From positions 26,846,001 to 26,910,000 of the forward strand of contig OU612068.1 of NCBI GenBank assembly GCA_914767715.1: a stretch of DNA of 64,000 bases, in the 5' to 3' direction. The position numbers were made by a program, and so were the translations under genes. This stretch comes from Membranipora membranacea (lineage: Eukaryota > Bryozoa > Gymnolaemata > Cheilostomatida > Membraniporidae). Every line of letters begins with the position of its first letter. Position 1 is the stretch's first letter. Under the pieces are notes generated by a model. It had not been told where the DNA came from. It made no database searches and saw only the letters and a list, made by a program, of their open reading frames with translations. Shown here one piece after another: positions 47,356 through 59,210 of the stretch.

Positions 47356-47608
47356 CCTTCTCATCCTACATCAATTTTCCATTTGTCAGTTGCGTTCTCC
47401 ATCTGTTCAGCACAGATGTCGATTTCAATATCTTTTTGACCTTTGAGAGCTTTGCCAAGAAAATCTTCAAGTGTCAGTTCTTCAAGTATTGTCTTTGCTG
47501 AGTTGTCCGACAGCCAGAATATGAGCTGGTTTGTTCTCCTGCTGCAGTCTCAGATCCGGACACTCTGCCAGATTGACGTTGTAGTGTTGACACAGCATCA
47601 TACCAAAA
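47356..47608 (-). pseudogene. Gene B counterpart of A exon 13, frameshifted and stopped
   Basis: It starts FGMMLCQHYNVNLAECPDLR, then one extra base near CAAAGACAATAC shifts the frame. The second frame gives LEDFLGKALKGQKDIEIDIC and WKIDVG, ending in TGA where A has TAC. The length, 253, is not a multiple of three. Confidence 0.85.
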
Positions 47609-47894
47609 TCTGCGGAATAAAATCTATGAAGCTTAAAGGTGAGCTAATATGATGAGCAGTTGATGCAACAGTTTAGTGCAAAAAGCTGAATGGAAGAAAG
47701 GGCACACCCGTTTCTTTCTTTTTACAGTGCAGGGGTGAAGTAGCTGAATAGTAAATATTCTGCAAGACGATATGGGAAACCTTGGACCCTTACATAAAAA
47801 GAAATTTTGTGAACTGTGTTTGATGCCTCCCATGAACGTCCATTCTGATATGTTAGAGGCTATAACCTGTAACATTACGCTGTGAATAGCTCAC

Positions 47895-48149
47895 CGAGTG
47901 GTTGAGAGAACTGGGCAATAGCCTTGGTTCTACTTCCATCAAACAGAACTTCTGTGACGATATTCCCAGATAGGGCTGAGATGTAGAACTTAAGCTTCTC
48001 AGGGTCGAGGTCTGGAGTTAGCTCTGACAAGCGGACAGACATGTTATCATGGTAATCTAGCAGAGCCGGCGATTCTAGCTCTATATTCAACTCTGTTCCA
48101 TTCAGGTAGATGGGTTTCTTTCGGTGTTCAGTGTAAACTCTCTCTGCCA
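47895..48149 (-). CDS. Gene B RRM exon (counterpart of A exon 12)
   Basis: It is 255 bases as in A. It encodes AERVYTEHRKKPIYLNGTEL and SVRLSELTPDLDPEKLKFYI. Acceptor TTTTAG, donor GTGAGC. Confidence 0.9.
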
Positions 48150-48527
48150 CTAAAAAGGGGATTCACTCGAACTGGATACATGCTCCTAAGCTTTCACATC
48201 AAGGCGGTTGCCTTACCTTAAATCTGATTTCATACACTTCATGAGAAACATTGAATGACAATCAGGCCAAAATTATTGAACCGTCCAAATATGTATATGT
48301 ATGTAAATGTATTATACACTGTTGAGCTACCGAATGTGGAAAGTCGTATAAAACTTGTTTCTATGACATCATGCCATCTAATTATAAGGGCAGTAAAGGC
48401 TGCTTTCATCAAAGTTGATGGATTCGGATCAGTCATTAGCATTACCTTTATGTGCGTCATGACCGTAGATATACAAAAGAGAATTTTTTATGTAATTATA
48501 TTTATGACGATGATTATTTGGAGTTAC

Positions 48528-48713
48528 CTGACTCCTCCTTGTAACTGATCTTTACGTTGTATAATCCTTTGGCTCTTGATTTGTTGGTAATGTAGTTGTC
48601 TATATCTCCTCCTCTCACCCTCCTATTAGCCATTTTGAGTTTTAGGGTATCAAGGTCTTTCTTAGGAATATTGCTCACAGACAAAGAAGTCCCTATTGTG
48701 TTCTGATTTCCTT
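48528..48713 (-). CDS. Gene B RRM exon (counterpart of A exon 11)
   Basis: It encodes SLSVSNIPKKDLDTLKLKMA and YNVKISYKEES. Donor GTAACT, phase 1-1. Confidence 0.88.
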
Positions 48714-49051
48714 CTGAATTAAAAAAGAAGACCATGGTATGAGTGAGACCAGCATCCAAGCTTCTGCTGTCTCTCTCTTACACTGAGGAGAGGGTAGACT
48801 ATTTTAATTAGTGCTGTGTTCATTATATGTATGCATAATCTTAGTAGTACTCTGGTTTAAATGCTCTGCCTGGATTGATGGTAGTAGCATTTTGTGATCG
48901 TGCACATTCTTGTGATGGGAATATGGTTGATAATGGATGCCACTATCATCAACCTGGGCAGATTTTTATCACTTAAACTATAGTACTCTAACCAACAATC
49001 AAAGCTTGTCATCCTAGGCAAGCATATTCTATGAGGTACTGTGTATGCAAG

Positions 49052-49110
49052 GGTAATACCAACAGATTTGATATACTATATTACTAGTATATCAAGTCTA
49101 TGGTATTACC
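49052..49110. repeat. Short palindrome resembling P-type element end
   Basis: GGTAATACC and GGTATTACC cap arms of about 25 bases. The right half (AGTATATCAAGTCTATG) differs by one base from the terminal inverted repeat of the P-type element nearby. Confidence 0.65.
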
Positions 49111-49232
49111 TCATTCTCAGCCTAACGTAACGATTGGATATCCAATTAAAACTGAAGATATGGCAAAAAGGAGTAGCTAATATGTTGGCTCTGATTGGCT
49201 CTGATTGGCTAATATGTGTATAAAAGCCTCAC

Positions 49233-49358
49233 CAGGTAAGGGACTATAAAGGATAAGACCTCTTGGTTTACACATTCCTACTCCTGTGTAAAATTCAGCG
49301 ACATCAAAATCATTTCCAGCATGACGATGAGGTTTCCTGTTAAGAACTGCTCTTACAT
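49233..49358 (-). CDS. Gene B RRM exon (counterpart of A exon 10)
   Basis: It encodes DVRAVLNRKPHRHAGNDFDV and GMCKPRGLILY. Acceptor GGTTTTAG, donor GTGAGG. Confidence 0.88.
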
Positions 49359-50431
49359 CTAAAACCAAAACGTAATATCATTAATAATTAATAGGATAGT
49401 CGAAAATTGACAGTGGTAAAAAATGAACACAATGCATCGCAATTATTAGTCCAGGGTTGTTGGTTAGTTAGTTGATTTATGTTTTACTATAGATGATTGC
49501 ATTTGCAGCAAGAAATCCGCAAAATACATGCGTGACTACTTCTTTGCTCAAGAAGGATGCCACAACCAAATCATGGTATTTCTAAAGAATTTCAAAATCA
49601 ATTTGTTGACGTGTAAAATAGTCATAATCCATTAATGGGATTTGTACAACACCAATTTAGGTACCCAAGCAGCGCAAAGTGTTGCCTGGTGCAATTTAGC
49701 ACTTCAATTGTTTCAACAAACCACCAAGCTTTGCAAATGAAGAACGCATACATGTTCATCAATGTATAATACAAATGTATATACCATCAATTATCTTAGG
49801 AGTACACGAATGGTGTAACCTTTCCCACATACAGCATATGTCATGTCCATCTTACAAGGGTTTTAGTCGTTCCCTTTCTCTGTCAAACCAAAAATGTCCT
49901 GAGTGTCAGAAAGTTTGAACCTCTACTCACCTCTTTGTCAGTCTTACCCGTAGACTTAATATACTACCTAGACAGGACAATGCTTATGCTTCACTGGCCG
50001 TAATGTGTCCCACTTAAATAGCACGACATGACGTAATTCGTTTGTGCTGTGAGCCATAGTTTACTATACACCATTCAATGAAATAATGTGAAAAATCAAG
50101 GGACGCCGGGCATGATATCGGCCCTTGTCCGGCCCCTAATTATTTAAACACAGAGAAAATTTGTGAGTTTATGTAAACGACCTTTCCGCACGAGATGGTA
50201 TTAAAAATTGACTCCTTAGGCAAATCTAGAGCGAGAACAGACCTGATAAGTTTCAATCATTAGCCAATAAATATTGAAACAAATACAGCCATCTACCCTT
50301 AACACTTCTGTCACTACTATTCAAATGCACAGAATACCCACAACACAGTATCACAAATATTTTGTTGGATGAGCCAGATCAAAGCACCACCACCATCATC
50401 ATAGATTTTTGCATAAATATTCCTAGTCATG

Positions 50432-50558
50432 ACTGAGCACAACCTGCTCAGCTTGGATTCCTTGGAATCTGGCTGCCTCATCTTCACAAGATGATAATCT
50501 TGCTGCCTCATCTTCACAAGAGGAAAATCCTGCTGCTACCACTTCACAAGATAATAAG
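50432..50558 (+). CDS. Possible leader exon of P-type element protein
   Basis: The frame encodes an 11-residue repeat (NLAASSSQDD, NLAASSSQEE, NPAATTSQDNK) ending at AAG|GTAAGA. Its phase 0 end fits the THAP exon at 51085. No start codon is identified. Confidence 0.45.
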
Positions 50559-51084
50559 GTAAGAAACAGCCCAGTGGTGGCTCTCATGTATGCATTGTCA
50601 TATTTCGGTCTTTATTGGATTGAATTTTTTGGCATAATTTCTGCTTGTCCCATCCGTCTAAGAGGACAGGCTTCCTTATTTTTTTAGATAGAAATCAATT
50701 AAATATTGTCACATAATAATACCCACATCCTTCTATACATGCACATAAATTTAAGGCTATAGACATAGTAAATAATAATCGATGGGTGTGATAAAATTTG
50801 AATGTAAGAAAAAAACGGTGGAACGATAGCGATGGGGCGGGGGGGGGGGCTGGAGGGACACTATTTGAGATGACAATTCTGATTTACTCCCGAAATATCC
50901 AACTCAGAACTGGCACAGCAGTCAAAAAGTGTGAGTAGACTTAATCAGTGATCTCGCAAATCTTTCTTGGCCATGCTGACGCTGCTATGAAATTGATTTT
51001 ACAATTTCTGTTTATTATATCAAAAGCTGTAGTTTAATGATAATTATTTGTATATGTTATCATTTATGATGCTTTTAAAAAAAG

Positions 51085-51483
51085 TCATCTAGAAACTGGT
51101 GTGCTGCCTACGGCTGTGGAAATAACCCGGCAGGAAATCCTAATTTAAGCTTCCACGCCTTCCCCAGAAATAACGAGGAGAGACTAAAGGTATGGGTTTC
51201 GGCCGTTAAACGCAAGAATTGGACTCCATCCAAATATGCTGTTCTATGTAGCGAACATTTGAAACGAGATACATTTAGAAGGCCTCCTGGTGTGGGTGGG
51301 AGAGCTTTGCTAATAAAGGATCCTATCCCAACAATTTTCCAATCCTTCCCACACTATCTACAAACCCCTATAGTGAAGAGATATACGCTGGTCAGAATAC
51401 ACCATGAAACAACCAAACTCGCAGCAAACACTGACAATAAGCGCTCCAAACTGAGCAGGCTTATTGTGTTCAGTCATATCTAA
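51085..51483 (+). CDS. THAP domain protein fragment (P-type transposase head)
   Basis: It encodes NWCAAYGCGNNPAGNPNLSF, HAFPRNNEERLKVWVSAVKR and CSEHLKRDTFRRPPGVGGRA then PIPTIF. The C2-CH zinc ligands, FHAFP, Trp residues and PxPTIF box of THAP are all present. The frame ends at TAA 51481 about 40 residues after the domain, so the catalytic part is missing or in lost exons. The AG at 51084 has a poor pyrimidine tract. Confidence 0.85.
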   Translation, partial: SSRNWCAAYGCGNNPAGNPNLSFHAFPRNNEERLKVWVSAVKRKNWTPSKYAVLCSEHLKRDTFRRPPGVGGRALLIKDPIPTIFQSFPHYLQTPIVKRYTLVRIHHETTKLAANTDNKRSKLSRLIVFSHI

Positions 51484-51990
51484 TTTTCAGCGATCGCTGA
51501 TAGTGATAGTGTCTCATTTGGAAATTTTGCAGCAATCACCGATAGTGGTAGTTTTCTAGTCTTTGACCCATCCGCAAAATTCAGTACAATCACACAGTAT
51601 ATTTTGTTTTTTGCTAAGTAGTGTGAGAAGTGGTTAGTTTACATTGCTCTACTAATTTGATTAATTTTAACGTATACTGCAACCAGTCATATCTAACTTT
51701 GCAATGCTCGCTGATAGTGGTTTTTTTTTAATTTTTGTGGTGCCCACAACAATTAGTATAACTCAACAGTATATATTCATATTTTTTACAAAGTAGTGAT
51801 AAGAAGTGGCTAGCTTTATGGCTGTATTTGTGTCGATAAGCTTTAGCTTATGCCGTAATCAGTCACATCGAATATGGCAGCAATCGCTGATAGTGGTAGC
51901 CGTTAGCCTTGTTCGTGCCCTCAGAAATTAGTATAATCCCGCAGTAACAGCCCTCTTTTTTGTCATGTAGTGATAGAAGTGGTTAAGTAC
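51472..51990. repeat. Degenerate tandem repeat inside P-type element
   Basis: Three units of roughly 180-210 bases each start with CAGTCATATC/CAGTCACATC and contain ATCGCTGATAGTGGTAG-like text followed by an AGTAGTG..AGAAGTGG segment. Confidence 0.6.
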
Positions 51991-52762
51991 AGGGCTGTAT
52001 TTGTTTTGATAATTTTTATCTCATAAATTAAAACAGATCTAATATAATTTGGCTGGTATTATACCCTGCGTGTCTTGATTTACTATATTATTTCATTGAT
52101 GAGAGATTACCAAAGACTTTATATATATATATATGTCACGTACCCTAGCTTCATCATACATACATATCTGGAGTTGGCATACTCAATTTACAGCACAGAT
52201 CTATTCTTCCTCATGAAGCGACAATAAAATTTGCAGTAAAATAACAAGGAATCCAAGCTGAGCAGGTTGTGCTCAGTCATGACTAGGAATAATTATGCAA
52301 AAATCTATGATGATTGAAGATGGTGGTGGTGCTTTGATCTGGCTCATCCAACAAAATATTTGTGATACTGTGTTGTGGGTATTCTGTGCATTTGAATAGT
52401 AGTGGTAGAAGTGTTAAGGGTAGACGGCTGTATTTGTTTCAATATTTATTGGCTAATGATTGAAACTTATCAGGTCTGTTCTCGCTTTGGATTCGCCTAA
52501 GGAGTCAATTTTTTATACCATCTTGTGCGGAAAGGTCTTTTACATAAACTCACAAATTTTCTCTGTGTTTAAATAATTAGGGGCCGGACAAGGGCCGATA
52601 TCATGCCCGGCGTCCCTTGATTTTTCACATTATTTCATTGAATGGTATATAGTAAACTATGGCTCACAGCACAAACTAATTACGTCATGTCGTGCTATTT
52701 AAGTGGGACAGTATTGAATGCTATTGGCCTGTCTAGGTAGTATATTAAGTCTATGGTCTTAC

Positions 52763-53023
52763 CTTTCTCTGTGGGATATGTGATGATGAAAACATCCTGT
52801 TTCTGATCGTATGATTGGACTTCAATGCTACTAGTAGAACTAACACCAGTATATCTTGGATTACCAAAATAACCCTCCAGGACATCGTTGTGAATTGGTT
52901 GGCTCGATTTTGTTGACGCTACAACTTGTATGACAGTGGATGGAGTTATCCTCTCAATCCTCAGCTTCTCTCCATGAAGATTGTACTCATTCTGAGTCAA
53001 GGTCCGTTGAATTACTCTGTTGT
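52763..53023 (-). CDS. Gene B RRM exon (counterpart of A exon 9)
   Basis: It encodes YNLHGEKLRIERITPSTVIQ, VLEGYFGNPRYTGVSS and DVFIITYPTEKG. Its donor, G|GTAAGAC, is the exact target duplicated by the P-type element. Confidence 0.9.
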
Positions 53024-53950
53024 CTTTAACAAATACAGAAATGAAGGATTTATAGTTTGCATCTCGTTTAAGACTGATCAGAAGCAAGCAGTTGGTTGTG
53101 TAGATTGATTCAATGCACATTTTTACTCCAAGGGGACAAAAATTGTTATGTGCATGTAGTGGTTAGGTTTTTGATCATTTAATTTAACCACCGTATAATT
53201 CGGTCGCAACATGAATAATAGAAACTGCAAAAGAGAATTCCTGACCCATTCAGCAGCTCAAAGTACCAATACTATGATCCTTACAGTAGCTTGCATTAAA
53301 TTGACACTACAAGTAGTAGACTAGACAGATATAATTCAAAGTAAATAATTGTCTTCCCTTTTCAAGGTTTTTATGTCTCAACGTTAACAAACTACAGGAT
53401 CTCAATGAAATTGAACAAAGTCATGCAATACTCCAAGTGACCAATCTAAGGCGTTATTGGCACCGAGCTGCCACCACTGGACAATATAAAAGGTGAGTGA
53501 ATTACCTCATCATCTCCGGTCCTAAATGGCTGGAGAAATGATACACTGCAAGTACCAACAGTGAAACTCTAAATACAGGTGGTGTTCGGGTTTGGAATGC
53601 TAAGGCAACCTAGTATGGGCCAATACTGTCAACCAACAAGGTCAATTAAGCTTTCAGCTCATTTTCTATCACAATTTACGCATCTTTCAAAAAGAGCCTG
53701 ACCATTATTTAATTCATACTCGAGAGTGTATTACTGTTTTCCAGTCAAGTTGCAGTAAATTGCAGTGGTCCTTTTTTCGACATTTATGGGAACTAAGTAG
53801 TTTCTAACCATAACAGAATGAAAACAATGGTTTCATTAAAAATCGCAGGTATGTAAATGAGATATGATGGTTGATAACTGAGATAAAACCCCCTCACTTC
53901 ATTCATTCCAGGCGTAAGTCAATGAAAACACTCATACAATGAACACTTAC

Positions 53951-54238
53951 CTAGCCCTCGTCCTACAAGCGGGAACTTTACAATAGCCTTGTCCTCACTC
54001 TCTGACATATGAATACTAGTTGGCCACAGTCCTGCCACAGATCTAACCCAGTAAGACAAAGTCTCCTCATCCACATCCAGTAGGTTATAAACGAGAAGTG
54101 TCTCAGGCTTCTTAGTGATACCTGATACTTCAACTGTACCCGAGCCTTCCCAAGCCTGTAGTCTCAACAGGGCAGTATTACATTGCTGGCCTTGTCTCAT
54201 CCTACCTCCGGTGGCTTGATCGTTTGATTGTGCCCTCT
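53951..54238 (-). CDS. Gene B linker and RRM start (counterpart of A exon 8)
   Basis: After a variable linker it encodes LLVYNLLDVDEETLSYWVRS and LWPTSIHMSESEDKAIVKFP. Acceptor TTTCAG, donor GTAAGT, phase 1-1. Confidence 0.88.
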
Positions 54239-54607
54239 CTGAAATACACACAGGACAATATTTTTATTGAAAATTGAATTTGTAATTTTTGATGATAATC
54301 GCTCTGCCAGTTTCAATAACTGGCTGCACAAAATCTCCGGATTCAGTCACCAACAGTCTGTATTACAAAAGTCTGCTTTCTGGGTCGCTTCCATTCTACC
54401 AGTGAGCCGCTGGAAGCTCGAGGGGAGCAAATCCTAATACAGGTCAGTTGGATAATAATTATCTAGGAAGAATATAAGTCTTTGAAGATCAATAATTGAT
54501 TTTCTCCTCTGTTTAAATCCTTGATCGATGCAATAAAGCCTGTTATATATATATGTAAATGTTATGATCATATCAGGTGCGCTGATATAAAAGGTTATGA
54601 CTCTCAC

Positions 54608-54757
54608 CGATTTCTCCGTTTCCAGTTTTTTGTTTACCCTTGATAGATGGATCACTAGGCTGTAAGTCCTGGCTTGTTAGGCTTAGGTCATGTGTTGCAA
54701 ATGCAGTTAATTGGTTGTCTAGTGTGTGCTCGCCGGTCGATACTATGAGTGCAGCAA
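54608..54757 (-). CDS. Gene B module exon type d, second copy
   Basis: It encodes AALIVSTGEHTLDNQLTAFA then a polar tail. It has the same length (150) and start pattern as 57858-58007. Confidence 0.7.
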
Positions 54758-55420
54758 CTAGAAAAAGGTTAATATGAAATTATTTATTTGGCACTGCATA
54801 ACGTTATGGAGGTTATATTTGGTCAATAATCAAGGCTTATTGCCTCCACCAAGGCCTTGGAGGTTGCCCCTATCACAGAGAATATACCAGTCATTTCACG
54901 TTTTATTAAGCTTTGACAGTTTAGAAGTCAGACAATTCAAAACTCCTAACTGGCGCAATTCACACGGCTAGTGAGGACAATAAGGTAATTGTATCTGTCT
55001 ATCTTGTCCAAAAATAGACACAGCTCACTTTTTTTTTTGTAAAACTGTTAACACTGATGGCTTGGCTATCAGTATGTGAATTTGAAGGTCATCTTTTATC
55101 AATACAAAGTATTACATGGAACAATATTTTTGTTATGGCTGCATGATACAAGGATAGTATTCATGAAATAACTGCATTTATTGCAATGTCTATTTAAATG
55201 AAAATTGTTATCGAAATTTAATGTTGTGCTATGACGCCTGCGTCATTGAACATAGTTCATTTTCATTTAAATTTCATGTGTATTGACTTGTTGATTATTT
55301 AAATCGGGTTGGAGCCATCAACATAAAATGTTTATACATTTTTAGTTAAAGCGATCATCACCTAACAAGAGCAAGTAAATCTTCTCTTGTGTCTTATTTT
55401 TCATTACATTGTTAATGTAC

Positions 55421-55582
55421 CTGAACAGTTTTCCGCCTGAACTACAGCATGTCCTGTTTCATAATTCTCTACGAAAATCTTACATCTGTAGCTGCTTTTT
55501 TCCCCAAAATACTTCTGCAGCATCTCTTTTGTCAGCACAGATTGTGAAGACTTGGTATTGATGATCAGCTTCACGTATTTCC
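55421..55582 (-). CDS. Gene B module exon type c, second copy
   Basis: It encodes KYVKLIINTKSSQSVLTKEM, LQKYFGEKSSYRCKIFVE and ends QAENCSG. It resembles 58819-58974 and A exon 6. Confidence 0.75.
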
Positions 55583-56296
55583 CTGTTGATAAAAGTTGCC
55601 TAAATTGATTGATAGAAACTTCACTCTGTGATCAGCAATGATCTATTACATAGTTTATACAAAGAGAATATCCCACCTGTAATTGAATGGTACTCAGTAC
55701 ATATGAAATAATACTTGCCTGGATTACTATTATGAACACAAAAATAACATATTTCCAAGTTCAGAAAAAACTTTGAGAAACCGCCAAATATTTGATACTA
55801 CAAGGGTTGCCAGATTATCATACTAATAAGTAACCTGTTGTTGCTGATCTGATAGTCATCAGTGTCTCCGCTTCTCCTTTGACAAGATATTGTTCGCACT
55901 CCATCAATCTCTTTATATCTTGACAAAAGTGGCAAAAATATCGTATCCCAAATTTGTAAAGTGTTAAGTGATATCAGAGGTATCAGGCTGAGTCCATAGT
56001 TAGGTCATAGTTTCAACGAGGAATGCGTCAGATTATTGAAAAAATTGTTCACAGGATGCAAAACCTTGTGGGGAATTCAGAGGCAATGACAATCCATGTG
56101 GCTGCTGTACACATAGGAACCTTATCTGGGACTCTCAAGTTCTTAGAGGTAAGGAAAATAAAGTAGATGGCTCAAGGTTAGAAGTGCCGGTAGTCATAAA
56201 AAAAGAGAAGAAAAATAGCATCACAGACCTGTAAAAATACATCAAATTTGTTGTAAACTGAAGAGAAATATAAAGTCTCAAAACTGTCTAGCATAC

Positions 56297-56452
56297 CGGT
56301 AGCATCCAAGTCAAAGCGAAATAAGTCTTTCTTTTCATCAAATGAGTGTTCAACTTTCACCAATTCACTGCGAGGACTTTTGAAATGTATTCGTAGCAGG
56401 GAGTACATGTCTTCAGGCTTCTCCTTCTTTAAGCGGTCAACTTCAACATGAG
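56297..56452 (-). CDS. Gene B module exon type a, second copy
   Basis: It encodes HVEVDRLKKEKPEDMYSLLR and HSFDEKKDLFRFDLDATG. It resembles 60193-60354. Acceptor TTACAG, donor GTATGC. Confidence 0.8.
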
Positions 56453-56751
56453 CTGTAATTAAATTTAACACACTTTAAATTTAACACAAGCGCAGTATTA
56501 GAATTATCCAAATCAAGGTATAAGACTGATTCCCTTGCTGCAGGTCTGAACTTATACAGCAAGATGGTTTGTGAGTTTTTTAATCAAATAAGGTTACACC
56601 ATGTCACAATCAGACCAATGAATTTATTAAAGACCATTCCATTTACCCTAACAGATTAAACCTTTGAAAATCTAATTCGAATCAAGTAGAATTCTCCTAA
56701 CGCTGCCTGACAATCAGGTAGGAGAATGTAGTGGATTTTGAGGCAACATAC

Positions 56752-56838
56752 TGGGCTGTCCGGGTTCATGAAGAGAAAACTTAAGCTTTCCAAGTATAGG
56801 TAACTCTGTGCCTCCACTGTCTATCAGACCTTTTGCCT
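56752..56838 (-). CDS. Gene B short module exon
   Basis: The 87-base phase 1-1 block encodes AKGLIDSGGTELPILGKLKF and LHEPGQP, with TTTTAG acceptor and GTATGT donor. No counterpart in A is certain. Confidence 0.6.
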
Positions 56839-57097
56839 CTAAAAGTAAAGAAGCTAAATGGTAGCTTATACGCCTAAGGCTAAGTTTGGGTACCCAGAAT
56901 TTAAAGATGCTTGCTTGTGATGGTGAAGGGAATAATCTCTAATAACAAACCGATCCTGAGTCACTTGTGTAAGTTAAAAAAAGAATATAATCGCATCTCA
57001 ATACTGATGTTACTGATGAGGAAACTGAAGCCTACTGTGTTTAGTCCAAAGCAAAAGTTATTTTCATTTGGGATAAACTATCAGGACCAAAACTTAC

Positions 57098-57229
57098 CAG
57101 AGGCTGGGAATCTTGCTAGAAAGCAGTTTGGCTTAGTGGTGGATCGGCTGATAAATTCACCATTTTTATCCCCTACAAACTTTTGTACCATACGCTCCTT
57201 ACCACATGTATGTATCTCAACAGTCAAAT
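57098..57229 (-). CDS. Gene B module exon
   Basis: The 132-base phase 1-1 exon encodes LTVEIHTCGKERMVQKFVGD and NCFLARFPAS. It resembles a type d exon. Acceptor TTTTAG and donor GTAAGT are strong. Confidence 0.68.
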
Positions 57230-57857
57230 CTAAAATTGAATGACACTATCACTTGCTGAGAATGATGTATGAGTATATAGTAGTAGTATGAAGGGTGATA
57301 ATTTGGATCGGATAAAGGTATGTTTTGTATGCTGTTGAGCAGCAAAGATGAAAATAAATCTGTGTATTGCTTGCTGTGATACAATGTATGTATCTGTATT
57401 GAACTCCTGCCTGATGACGAGTTGAGTTGATGATGAGACGGGCTTGTTGTACAGGTTAAACAAGCTCATGAGTCTGAAAAAGGTTGATGTATGGTAGGCC
57501 ATTGTAAGAGCATGCATGTACAGGATAGCCCAAGGCAATATGAGCCCACGATGACATCTTTCCTTTCATGGTTACACAATATATCTATGTTCTAATAGGT
57601 TTATTAACACCTGAAGTTCACTGAGGTAAGCTTTCACTGCTTGAAAGATAGCCTCTTATATTTGAAGTTTGCTACAGTCCTGGCACACAAAGGCCAGAAA
57701 CACCAGGTTGCATTCTAGAAGCCTGGCATTGGCATTGGCATTAACATATTATTCATGCTAGCTACATACTTGCTATGATGTAGGAGCCTAGGGAAGATAA
57801 ATCAGAATGTATAGTAAATGTGCCAAACCTACTCACATGCAGTAAGGGAGTGCTCAC

Positions 57858-58007
57858 CATCGGCTTTTTGAGGTGCATCACATTCTCCATTGTTAGGATC
57901 GTCATCAGTGTCGAATTTTGAGTGTTTGTGCATCAGGGGAAAGTTTATCTCAACACATAATCCATTTCTCAACTGAATTTTGTGCATGGATACCAACTTA
58001 CTGGCCA
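57858..58007 (-). CDS. Gene B module exon type d, first copy
   Basis: It encodes VASKLVSMHKIQLRNGLCVE and INFP followed by an acidic tail. It matches A exon 7 (VASLLVSIKNHELKNG). Confidence 0.82.
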
Positions 58008-58664
58008 CTAAAACAACCGATCAGAAACTACATAACAATCAGTACATCTTAAGGACAGGCCACACTTGGTTGATTTCTCACGATTCGTATAAATTTTTCA
58101 CGAATACTTTCATACGAATAGGGATTCCCACGATTTCGTGAAACGCTTTATGTTAACGTTGCACGTAACCGAATCACCGAATTGTATAAATTTTCACGAA
58201 ATGTGATCTGATTGGCTGTCAGATTTGATTGATTGGCTGTCTGTTTTGATTGATAAGTCAAGGCCAAGTCAAACAACTTTGATTAAAATGATGGACTGGA
58301 TGATCGATAGTGGACTGAGCTTCTCATTGATTTGGACCTTGAGCAAGAGGGAAAAGGGATACAACGACTAATGGGGTATCAAATTGTACAAATATAAGGA
58401 GATAGTTGAGCCTAAGCATATCCAGAAGCTGAATCACTGAACTTGTTGGTATAGTGAACAATAAGAAACAGCTTCTCCTTGGTGTAATTTTTTTATTTTA
58501 TCACTCACTGATAGGCCTTTGGTTTAGATTGGCTGTGGAGGATTACAGGAGGATTACACCCATAAATCATTAGTACGAATGATGACAATGACAATCATGT
58601 GTGGCAAGTTGATATTCCTACGAAATTTAATTTGAAAGAATTAGTGGAAATTTGCACGAGTGTC

Positions 58665-58780
58665 TGACTTCAGGTTTTTTGTCTAATTGAAAGACCAAGT
58701 GAGTGACAATTTTGAGCAATGTGATAGTGATAATTTGTTCTAATAAAGCGACGGTCATTCTTATTGGAAGACCTCCCAGA
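58665..58780. mobile_element. Partial copy of the 28545-type MITE
   Basis: AAAGACCAAGTGAGTGACAA, ATGTGATAGTGAT and CATTCTTATTGGAAG match the reverse complement of the arm copies. Confidence 0.5.
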
Positions 58781-58818
58781 TTTCATTTATGTATCATTCG
58801 CAAGTATAGACAACTCAC

Positions 58819-58974
58819 GTGAACAAGATTCCAGTTCTATAATTGCTGCTTCAGGTGTAAAAGTCTGTATGATCATGCTTGAGGCAAGGTTGCTTGTAGG
58901 TCCCATATATTCTTTAAGTCGATATTCACTGAGTTGCTGGTCTTTGGATTTGTTTGTTATCATTGCAACTTTGC
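58819..58974 (-). CDS. Gene B module exon type c, first copy
   Basis: It encodes QQLSEYRLKEYMGPTSNLAS and AAIIELESCS. It is the counterpart of A exon 6. Acceptor TTCTAG, donor GTGAGT. Confidence 0.82.
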
Positions 58975-59210
58975 CTAGAACAACAATGGATATGGTCTAT
59001 ATCAACGTTTCAGCATGAATAGGGGACGGGTGGAACATGAAAACTGACTGGCTTGGGTGAGTTATGTTTAACACTATGATTTGTTGCAAAATTTGCTTAA
59101 CTGGATCACAACTGAGTGAAATGTTAGCACTGTCTTTACTATTCTGCCATAAGGGATTCATATAGCTGTGGCAGTCTTTGCTTGTTTCAATCAATCGTGG
59201 GACAACTCAC

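Larger units (their letters stand above)
49949..52755 (+). mobile_element. P-type (THAP) DNA transposon in gene B intron
   Basis: The 2.8 kb element is bounded by GTCTTACC duplications at 49941-49948 and 52756-52763 (8 bases, as for P elements). Termini are C[A/G]TAGACTTAATATACTACC and its complement. Long inverted repeats (about 49949-50466 and 52245-52755) match with small differences. It carries a THAP domain, the DNA-binding head of P transposases, but no catalytic region is recognised, so it is probably non-autonomous. Confidence 0.9.

Noticed and set aside
58054-58640. A MITE with GGCCACACTTGGTTGAT-type ends
   Set aside because: The two ends match only partly and no target duplication was found.
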